Shown one piece after another: positions 1 through 3,955 of a stretch of DNA of 14,737 nt (position 1 is its first letter; every line of letters begins with the position of its first letter). Origin of the DNA: JAAZMA01 sp036720245 (GTDB lineage Bacteria; Bacillota; Clostridia; Tissierellales; Tepidimicrobiaceae); assembly GCA_036720245.1 (NCBI GenBank), contig DAIMNI010000056.1, forward strand, positions 1-14,737, written 5' to 3'. The notes below the pieces were generated by a model. It had not been told where the DNA came from. It saw only the letters and a list, made by a program, of their open reading frames with translations, and searched no databases. A program made the translations under genes and the position numbers.

Positions 1-68
1 TAAGATTCTCTATTCGTGAAGGTGGAAGAACAGTAGGATCAGGAGTTGTTACTAAAGTTTTAGGGTAA
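1..68 (+). CDS. tuf: Elongation factor Tu, C-terminal end (partial, first tuf copy)
   Basis: The open frame enters from the left edge (first full codon at 3) and ends at TAA 66-68. It encodes 21 residues, RFSIREGGRTVGSGVV followed by TKVLG, which is the conserved C-terminal beta-barrel end of EF-Tu. EF-Tu is the GTPase that brings aminoacyl-tRNA to the ribosome. Only the tail of domain 3 is visible, so start, length and GTPase motifs cannot be judged. A strong terminator follows directly, so this copy ends its transcription unit. A second tuf begins at 14701, so the genome carries at least two copies. Identity is near certain from the tail. Confidence 0.96.
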   Translation, partial: RFSIREGGRTVGSGVVTKVLG

Positions 69-77
69 TTAGAGGAT

Positions 78-115
78 AAAAAAAGACTAGGTCTTTTGAG
101 CCTAGTCTTTTTTTA
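78..115 (+). terminator. Rho-independent terminator after tuf
   Basis: A perfect 11-bp stem pairs 81-91 (AAAAGACTAGG) with 101-111 (CCTAGTCTTTT) around a 9-nt loop, and is followed by T residues to 114. The A-run at 78-84 opposite the T-run could make it work in both directions. It starts 10 nt after the tuf stop codon and separates tuf from the rpmG unit. Confidence 0.93.
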
Positions 116-117
116 AA

Positions 118-154
118 GATTATAATTAGGATAATCTGGATTATAATTGGATAA
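118..154. repeat. Short imperfect tandem repeat in the tuf-rpmG spacer
   Basis: GATTATAATTAGGATAA (118-134) is repeated 21 nt downstream as GATTATAATTGGATAA (139-154), differing by one missing A. It is A/T rich, non-coding and lies about 40 nt upstream of the rpmG -35 box. No function can be assigned, and replication slippage is enough to explain it. The rest of the spacer from 155 to the promoter shows nothing recognisable. Confidence 0.5.
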
Positions 155-192
155 AATTATAAAAGCCCATCTAGATATAGAAATAATTTTCA

Positions 193-221
193 TTGACATA
201 ATTTTTAATTTGTGATAATTT
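193..221 (+). promoter_or_regulatory. Sigma-A promoter for rpmG-secE-nusG
   Basis: A perfect TTGACA -35 box is at 193-198. The -10 is ambiguous: TAATTT at 216-221 gives a 17-bp spacer, while GATAAT at 214-219 gives 15 bp but has an upstream TGT resembling an extended -10. Transcription would start near 226-230, leaving a leader of about 80 nt before rpmG. The preceding terminator makes a promoter necessary here. Confidence 0.75.
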
Positions 222-308
222 ATATTAAGTAATGATGTAAATAATGGGACATATACCCAAGCTTGAAACTTGTTTTAATAGATATATTTATCTTAGGGGG
301 TGTAGTAA

Positions 309-458
309 ATGAGAGAAATGATTACTTTGGCCTGTACTGATTGCAAACAAAGAAATTATAGAACATCCAAAAATAAAAATCATAATACAGAAAGAATTGA
401 GTTAAAAAAATACTGTAAGTTTTGTAAAGGACATACAGTTCACAAAGAAACTAGATAA
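309..458 (+). CDS. rpmG: 50S ribosomal protein L33, zinc-binding type
   Basis: This 49-residue protein reads MREMITLACTDC at its start and ends HTVHKETR. It is a small protein of the large ribosomal subunit. Two cysteine pairs, C9-x2-C12 and C36-x2-C39, form the zinc ribbon that marks the zinc-containing form of L33; many Firmicutes also carry a cysteine-free paralogue used in zinc limitation, which cannot be seen here. Start ATG 309 has AGGGGGTG at 295-302 with 6-nt spacing. It is the first gene of the unit, 28 nt before secE, and this rpmG-secE-nusG order is typical of Firmicutes. No tRNA gene lies between rpmG and secE. Confidence 0.96.
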   Translation: MREMITLACTDCKQRNYRTSKNKNHNTERIELKKYCKFCKGHTVHKETR

Positions 459-486
459 TGAGAATATTAGATAAGGATGTGAAACT

Positions 487-693
487 ATGTCAGCTAAAGC
501 TGGTGCTAAAAAGGGGAAAATGAGCACCTATTTCAAAGGTGTAAAAGCTGAAATGAAAAAAGTTATATGGCCTACAAGAAAGGAGTTAGTAAACTATACT
601 GGAGTAGTAATATTGATTTCTCTTATGGTGGGCGTAGTAGTATGGTTATTGGATATGGGTATTCATCGTTTATTATCTTTAATTATAAAGTAA
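487..693 (+). CDS. secE: Preprotein translocase subunit SecE
   Basis: This is a 68-residue single-span membrane protein of the SecYEG translocon, which exports unfolded preproteins across the cytoplasmic membrane. It has a basic, flexible N-terminus (1-20), the conserved amphipathic segment EMKKVIWPTRKEL (22-34) that packs against SecY, and one hydrophobic helix at about 37-57. The length fits the short one-helix SecE of Gram-positives rather than the three-helix enterobacterial form. Start ATG 487 is preceded by AAGGATG at 473-479. The next gene, nusG, begins 36 nt after its stop. Confidence 0.96.
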   Translation: MSAKAGAKKGKMSTYFKGVKAEMKKVIWPTRKELVNYTGVVILISLMVGVVVWLLDMGIHRLLSLIIK

Positions 694-697
694 CAAA

Positions 698-732
698 AAG
701 GAGGGAAGGACCAATAGGTCCCCGAATCTATG
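698..732 (+). promoter_or_regulatory. nusG ribosome binding site separated from its start codon by a hairpin
   Basis: The only good Shine-Dalgarno sequence for nusG, AAGGAGGG (699-705 core), ends 24 nt before ATG 730, too far for normal initiation. Between them lies a GC-rich hairpin: GGACC (708-712), loop AATA, GGTCC (717-721). Folding it leaves about 10 unpaired bases between Shine-Dalgarno and ATG, which is a normal distance. An in-frame TAG at 715-717 rules out an upstream start, and no ATG, GTG or TTG lies at a normal distance from the Shine-Dalgarno. A longer alternative fold could pair G704-G705 with C722-C723 and cover part of the Shine-Dalgarno. Confidence 0.7.
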
Positions 733-1281
733 GCTGATAGTATTGATAATAGAAGTGAAAGGGCCAAGAAGGCTAAATGGTATGTAGTTCATACCTATTC
801 TGGTCATGAAAATAAGGTAAAAGCCAATATTGAAAAAATGGTTGAAAACAGAGGCATGATAGATGATATTTTTGAAGTTATAGTGCCTACTGAAGAATAT
901 ATTGATATTAAAGATGGGAAAAAGAAAGCTAAGGAGCGAAAGCTTTTTCCTGGATATGTCATTATAAAAATGATAGTAAACGATGTATCTTGGTATTTAG
1001 TAAGAAATACAAGAGGTGTAACTGGATTTGTAGGGCCAGGCTCTAAACCAGTCCCTTTAACAGACGACGAAGTGAAAGCCTTAGGCGTTCAGGATACAAT
1101 ATCCACATCTATAGATTTCAAAGAAAAAGATGTTGTAAAAGTAAGCACAGGTCCCTTTGAAAACTTTATGGGGACAGTTGATAGTATAAACTTGGAGAAA
1201 AAGAAAGTAAAGGTATATGTATCCATGTTTGGAAGGGAAACCCTTGTAGAATTAGATTTTGAACAAATAGAAAAACTATAA
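730..1281 (+). CDS. nusG: Transcription termination/antitermination factor NusG
   Basis: This 183-residue NusG is the universal elongation factor that binds the beta' clamp and bridges the RNA polymerase cleft. The NGN domain starts around KWYVVHTYSGHE (16-27) and includes the conserved FPGYVII (73-79) and VRNTRGVTGFVG (91-102). The C-terminal KOW domain covers about 130-183 (VKVSTGPFENFMGTV), which in the family contacts Rho or S10. The length matches the usual 175-185 residues, with a basic 15-residue N-terminal extension. Start ATG 730 is forced by a TAG in frame at 715, although its Shine-Dalgarno is displaced (see the hairpin entry). Its partners RpoB and RpoC are encoded downstream in the same locus. 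Confidence 0.96.
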   Translation: MADSIDNRSERAKKAKWYVVHTYSGHENKVKANIEKMVENRGMIDDIFEVIVPTEEYIDIKDGKKKAKERKLFPGYVIIKMIVNDVSWYLVRNTRGVTGFVGPGSKPVPLTDDEVKALGVQDTISTSIDFKEKDVVKVSTGPFENFMGTVDSINLEKKKVKVYVSMFGRETLVELDFEQIEKL

Positions 1282-1291
1282 TATTGTTTAT

Positions 1292-1310
1292 AAAAGCTAA
1301 TTAGCTTTTT
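1292..1310 (+). terminator. Weak terminator-like hairpin after nusG
   Basis: AAAAGCT (1292-1298) pairs with AGCTTTT (1303-1309) around an AATT loop, with one more T at 1310. The stem has only two G-C pairs and the T-run is mostly inside the stem. It starts 11 nt after nusG and may cause only partial termination or mark an RNA 3' end. No convincing promoter lies between it and rplK, so read-through into rplK-rplA is expected. Confidence 0.4.
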
Positions 1311-1326
1311 AGATAGATTTAATTAA

Positions 1327-1352
1327 GTGGGAGGGTTTACCCGTCAAACCAC
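1327..1352 (+). promoter_or_regulatory. L1-binding-type hairpin in the rplK leader
   Basis: GTGG (1327-1330) pairs with CCAC (1349-1352) and GGG (1333-1335) with CCC (1340-1342) over a TTTA loop. Between the stems is an asymmetric internal loop, GA on the 5' side and GTCAAA on the 3' side. A two-stem hairpin with an asymmetric loop resembles the RNA site recognised by ribosomal protein L1 on 23S rRNA and on its own mRNA. The same architecture recurs before rplA. It lies 10 nt upstream of the rplK Shine-Dalgarno (1363-1370), so L1 binding could repress rplK translation. Confidence 0.7.
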
Positions 1353-1376
1353 ATAGAAATTAGGGAGGTGGAAATA

Positions 1377-1802
1377 TTGGCAAAAAAAGTTATAGCTGTT
1401 GTAAAATTGCAAATACCAGCTGGTAAAGCTACTCCAGCCCCACCTGTAGGGACTGCATTAGGGCCTCACGGCGTAAATATTATGCAATTTACAAAGGAAT
1501 TTAATGCAAAAACTCAAGATCAAATTGGAATGATAATACCAGTTGTTCTTACAGTTTATCAAGATAGATCTTTTTCATTCATTACTAAAACACCACCTGT
1601 TTCAGTATTGATTAAGAAGGCTATAGGGCTTGAACTAGGTTCTGGTGAACCTAATAAATCTAAGGTAGGTAAGATTTCTAAAGATAAAATTAGAGAAATT
1701 GCAGAAATAAAAATGCCAGATATAAATGCAGGTAGTATAGAAGCTGCTATGAGTATGGTAGCAGGCACTGCAAGATCTATGGGAGTAGTTGTAGAAGATT
1801 AA
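1377..1802 (+). CDS. rplK: 50S ribosomal protein L11
   Basis: This 141-residue L11 binds 23S rRNA helices 43-44 at the base of the L12 stalk and takes part in factor GTPase activation and the stringent response. The N-terminal domain (1 to about 70) has KLQIPAGKA (10-18) and the proline hinge; the C-terminal RNA-binding domain ends TARSMGVVVED. I chose TTG 1377 because it gives the family N-terminus MAKKV and sits 6 nt after GGGAGGTG (1363-1370); the in-frame GTG at 1368 is inside that Shine-Dalgarno. Oddly, the conserved PPVGP motif reads P22-P23-V24-G25-T26: the third proline, a known thiopeptide contact, is threonine. rplA follows after 45 nt. Confidence 0.96.
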   Translation: MAKKVIAVVKLQIPAGKATPAPPVGTALGPHGVNIMQFTKEFNAKTQDQIGMIIPVVLTVYQDRSFSFITKTPPVSVLIKKAIGLELGSGEPNKSKVGKISKDKIREIAEIKMPDINAGSIEAAMSMVAGTARSMGVVVED

Positions 1803-1808
1803 TTTTAA

Positions 1809-1833
1809 GTGGGAGGATTATTCCGTTTACCAC
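1809..1833 (+). promoter_or_regulatory. L1-binding-type hairpin directly before the rplA ribosome binding site
   Basis: GTGG (1809-1812) pairs with CCAC (1830-1833) and GGA (1815-1817) with TCC (1822-1824) over a TTAT loop. The internal loop is GA against GTTTA, the same plan as the hairpin before rplK. It ends one base before the rplA Shine-Dalgarno GGGAGG (1835-1840), so a bound protein would block ribosome entry. Feedback by L1, the product of rplA, is the expected role. Confidence 0.72.
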
Positions 1834-1847
1834 AGGGAGGAATATAA

Positions 1848-2567
1848 ATGTCAAAAAAAGGTAAAAGGTATCAAGAAAGTTTTAAATTAGTAGATAGACA
1901 TCATCAATATGAAGCAGTAGAAGCAATTGAATTAGTAAAAGAAATGGGCAATGCTAAATTTGATGAAACTGTAGAATTAGCTGTAAGGCTAGGAGTAGAT
2001 CCAAAACATGCTGATCAGCAAGTAAGAGGGGCAATAGTATTACCCCATGGAACAGGAAGAACTAGAAAAATATTAGTTTTTGCAAAAGGCGATAAAATTA
2101 AAGAAGCCGAAGAAGCTGGCGCAGACTATGTTGGTGGAGAAGAATTAGTACAAAAAATCCAAAATGAAAATTGGATGGATTTTGATGTAGTTGTAGCCAC
2201 ACCTGATATGATGAGTGTAGTAGGTAGAATTGGTAGGGTTCTTGGACCAAAAGGTTTGATGCCAAATCCAAAGTCTGGAACTGTTACATTTGATATAGGC
2301 AAGGCTGTAAGCGAAATTAAAGCTGGTAAAGTAGAATATAGAGTAGATAAATCTAGTATAGTACATTTACCAATAGGAAAAGTTTCCTTTGAAACAGAAC
2401 AATTAAGAGAAAATTTCTCTACTATAATGGAAGAACTAGTAAAGGTCAAACCAGCTGCTTCAAAGGGTAGATATTTAAGATCTATTACTTTGTCTAGCAC
2501 TATGGGGCCTGGAGTAAAAGTTAATCCACAACAAGTAGTGGATAAATTTGTTCCAAAAAAAGATTAA
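1848..2567 (+). CDS. rplA: 50S ribosomal protein L1
   Basis: This 239-residue L1 binds helices 76-78 of 23S rRNA, forms the mobile stalk that helps deacylated tRNA leave the E site, and acts as a translational repressor of its own mRNA in many bacteria. The family signature RIGRVLGPKGLMPNPKSGT runs at about 127-145, with the two-domain layout typical of the family (domain II about 66-160 inserted in domain I). Start ATG 1848 follows GGGAGG (1835-1840) at 7-nt spacing. It is the last gene before the rplJ promoter; the L1-type hairpins before rplK and rplA fit autoregulation. Confidence 0.97.
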   Translation: MSKKGKRYQESFKLVDRHHQYEAVEAIELVKEMGNAKFDETVELAVRLGVDPKHADQQVRGAIVLPHGTGRTRKILVFAKGDKIKEAEEAGADYVGGEELVQKIQNENWMDFDVVVATPDMMSVVGRIGRVLGPKGLMPNPKSGTVTFDIGKAVSEIKAGKVEYRVDKSSIVHLPIGKVSFETEQLRENFSTIMEELVKVKPAASKGRYLRSITLSSTMGPGVKVNPQQVVDKFVPKKD

Positions 2568-2573
2568 ATTTTA

Positions 2574-2602
2574 TTGACTATTAGAAGATTAACTGTTATA
2601 AT
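2574..2602 (+). promoter_or_regulatory. Strong sigma-A promoter for rplJ-rplL
   Basis: TTGACT (2574-2579) and a perfect TATAAT (2597-2602) are 17 bp apart, and TGT just before the -10 adds an extended -10 element. Transcription should start near 2608-2611, producing the L10-type leader before rplJ. The -35 begins 7 nt after the rplA stop codon. Confidence 0.88.
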
Positions 2603-2609
2603 CTTTTTA
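2583..2609 (+). terminator. Possible terminator of rplK-rplA overlapping the rplJ promoter
   Basis: AAGATTA (2585-2591) pairs with TAATCTT (2599-2605) around a 7-nt loop, followed by T to 2608. This has the form of an intrinsic terminator, but the stem holds a single G-C pair and would be weak. The rplJ -10 box (2597-2602) lies inside it, so the same bases may serve promoter and terminator functions. Confidence 0.35.
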
Positions 2610-2621
2610 TTAATTAAATAG

Positions 2622-2733
2622 GTAGCCGTAGACAGTAGGAACCTTAGGGTTTAAAATTCCTACCGAGGTGATGGATGCTAATTGAGAAAATTAGGGTCTC
2701 TCCATGTCTACGGAGAGACCTTTATTTGTTTAG
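2622..2733 (+). promoter_or_regulatory. L10 leader with transcription attenuator (rplJL autoregulation)
   Basis: The leader has the L10-leader hallmarks GCCGTAGACAGTAGGA and CCTACCGAGGTGATGG. Visible helices are GTAGGAA (2635-2641) with TTCCTAC (2657-2663), and CTAATT (2678-2683) with AATTAG (2689-2694). A terminator pairs GGTCTCTCC (2695-2703) with GGAGAGACC (2712-2720), followed by TTTATTTGTTT. CCGTAGAC (2626-2633) is an exact complement of GTCTACGG (2706-2713), which covers most of the terminator loop and the start of its 3' arm, so this 8-bp pairing is the antiterminator. In Bacillus the L10(L12)4 complex binds such a leader and promotes termination; the same is inferred here. Confidence 0.93.
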
Positions 2734-2751
2734 CCTTTGGGAGGTGAATTT

Positions 2752-3288
2752 ATGAAAGAGAAAGTCCTAGAAGAAAAAAAGCAGGTAGTTGATGAGATTA
2801 AAGAAAAGCTTGAAAATTCTCAGTCCGTAGTACTAGTTGACTATAGAGGATTAAAAGTAGACGAGGTTACAGAATTAAGGCGAAACTATACCGAAGCGGG
2901 TGTAGACTATAAAGTATATAAAAATACTATGATGAGATTTGCCTTTAAGGAAATGGGCTTTGAAGATTTTAATGAACATTTAGTTGGGCCAAATGGCATA
3001 GCTTTTGGATTTGATGATCCAGTTCAAGCTGCAAAGGTAACAGATGAATTTGCGAAAAAACATAAAAATCTAGAAATTAAAGCTGGTATAGTAGATGGTA
3101 AGATAATAGGCGTAGATGAAATTAAAAATTTAGCTAGTTTACCATCAAGGGAAGTTTTAATTGCACAAGTATTAGGTGGATTAAATGCACCTATTACGGG
3201 ATTTGCAAATGTATTACAAGGTACAATTAGAAATCTTGTATACGTATTAAATGCAGTAGCAGAAAAACAAGAAGCTCAGGAAGCTTAA
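2752..3288 (+). CDS. rplJ: 50S ribosomal protein L10
   Basis: This 178-residue L10 anchors L12 dimers to the ribosome, forming the stalk that recruits translation GTPases. The N-terminal rRNA-binding domain contains LVDYRGLKVDEV (28-39) and VYKNTM (55-60); the C-terminal helix (about 135-175) carries L12 dimers. An in-frame TTG at 2737 would add five residues, but I chose ATG 2752 because GGGAGGTG (2739-2746) sits 5 nt before it and overlaps the extension. Expression should be controlled by the upstream L10 leader. rplL follows after 33 nt, the usual pairing. Confidence 0.97.
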   Translation: MKEKVLEEKKQVVDEIKEKLENSQSVVLVDYRGLKVDEVTELRRNYTEAGVDYKVYKNTMMRFAFKEMGFEDFNEHLVGPNGIAFGFDDPVQAAKVTDEFAKKHKNLEIKAGIVDGKIIGVDEIKNLASLPSREVLIAQVLGGLNAPITGFANVLQGTIRNLVYVLNAVAEKQEAQEA

Positions 3289-3321
3289 ATTTAAAAGGAA
3301 AATATTTGGAGGGATATAATA

Positions 3322-3705
3322 ATGGCAAGTGAAAAAGTATTAAATTTAATTGAAGAAGTTAAGGGTTTAACTGTATTAGAATTATCAGAATTAGTAAAAG
3401 CATTAGAAGAAGAATTTGGTGTATCTGCAGCAGCACCAGTAGCAGCAGTAGCAGCAGCACCAGCAGCAGCTGGCGGAGAAGCAGAAGAAGAAAAATCAGA
3501 ATTTGATGTAGTATTAAATGCAGTAGGACAAGAAAAAATTAAAGTTATAAAAGCTGTTAGAGATATTACTGGCTTAGGATTAAAAGAAGCTAAAGAATTA
3601 GTAGATTCAGCACCAAAGGCAATTAAAGAAGGGGTTTCTAAAGAAGAGGCAGAAGAAGTTAAAACTAAATTAGAAGAAGCAGGTGCAGAAGTAGAATTAA
3701 AGTAA
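3322..3705 (+). CDS. rplL: 50S ribosomal protein L7/L12
   Basis: This 127-residue L12 is the multi-copy stalk protein that contacts EF-G, EF-Tu, IF2 and RF3. It has an N-terminal dimerisation domain (1-33), a flexible Ala/Pro/Val hinge (34-57) encoded largely by GCA codons, and the globular factor-binding domain (58-127) with KIKVIKAVRDITGLGLKEAK at about 72-91. Length is typical (120-130). Start ATG 3322 has GGAGGG at 3308-3313. It ends the rplJ unit; a strong terminator lies 10 nt after its stop. Confidence 0.97.
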   Translation: MASEKVLNLIEEVKGLTVLELSELVKALEEEFGVSAAAPVAAVAAAPAAAGGEAEEEKSEFDVVLNAVGQEKIKVIKAVRDITGLGLKEAKELVDSAPKAIKEGVSKEEAEEVKTKLEEAGAEVELK

Positions 3706-3714
3706 TTTAAATAT

Positions 3715-3745
3715 AAAAGGGCTTTCATGTATGAAAGCCCTTTTT
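3715..3745 (+). terminator. Rho-independent terminator after rplL
   Basis: GGGCTTTCA (3719-3727) pairs with TGAAAGCCC (3732-3740) over a TGTA loop, with four extra A-T pairs (3715-3718 with 3741-3744) and a run of five T. It separates rplJL from rpoBC, which therefore need their own promoter, unlike the E. coli arrangement in which much rpoBC transcription reads through from rplJL. Being nearly symmetric, it could also act on the opposite strand. Confidence 0.94.
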
Positions 3746-3781
3746 ATTCCATTAATTGGTTTAAAGATTAAATAAAAATAC

Positions 3782-3810
3782 TTGACACGCTATATCTATT
3801 ATGGTAGTAT
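3782..3810 (+). promoter_or_regulatory. Sigma-A promoter for rpoB-rpoC
   Basis: A perfect TTGACA (3782-3787) is followed after 17 bp by TAGTAT (3805-3810), with TGG immediately before as an extended -10. The region upstream to the rplL terminator is A/T rich. Transcription should start around 3816-3819, giving an rpoB leader of about 140 nt. Confidence 0.85.
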
Positions 3811-3886
3811 ATGTAGATGCTATCGTAAGCGAAAAATATGCCTTTCTGTATAAAATATCAAAGATATGTCAATATTATAATATATT

Positions 3887-3935
3887 TACTTTGGCAAGTT
3901 TACCAAAAGTAGTGCTACTTTTGGCTATTTTAGTT
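3887..3935 (+). promoter_or_regulatory. Candidate attenuator in the rpoB leader: two exclusive hairpins
   Basis: CCAAAAGTA (3903-3911) pairs perfectly with TACTTTTGG (3916-3924) over a GTGC loop, followed by CTATTTTAGTTT, a terminator-like shape with a broken T-run. The same CCAAAAGTA can instead pair with TACTTTGG (3887-3894), leaving one bulged A, which would break the first hairpin. This is the layout of an attenuation switch. The effector is unknown, and I do not recognise this leader as a named family. The rest of the leader (3816-3886) is A/T rich with only weak pairing. Confidence 0.5.
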
Positions 3936-3955
3936 TAATAAGGGGTGAAATACGC

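Noticed and set aside
459..486. tRNA-Trp gene sometimes found between rpmG and secE in Firmicutes
   Set aside because: The gap is only 28 nt and cannot hold a tRNA.
1259..1294. Possible promoter before rplK (TATAAT at 1277-1282 overlapping the nusG stop, or TATAAA at 1289-1294)
   Set aside because: No -35 box at an acceptable distance: TTGAAC at 1259-1264 is 12 or 24 bp away. TATAAT is common by chance in this A/T-rich DNA.
1368..1376. Upstream GTG start for rplK at 1368
   Set aside because: The GTG is part of the GGGAGGTG Shine-Dalgarno. TTG 1377 gives the conserved MAKKV N-terminus with proper spacing.
3427..3473. GCA-rich run in rplL as a possible microsatellite
   Set aside because: It encodes the normal Ala/Pro/Val hinge of L12. 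Biased Ala codon use explains the repetition.
3291..3728. Long open frame on the minus strand opposite rplL (145 codons)
   Set aside because: It is a Ser/Ala-rich shadow of the GCA/GAA-rich rplL frame with no matching ribosome binding site or known protein character. Other minus-strand frames over rplA, rpoB, rpoC and fusA were rejected for the same reason.
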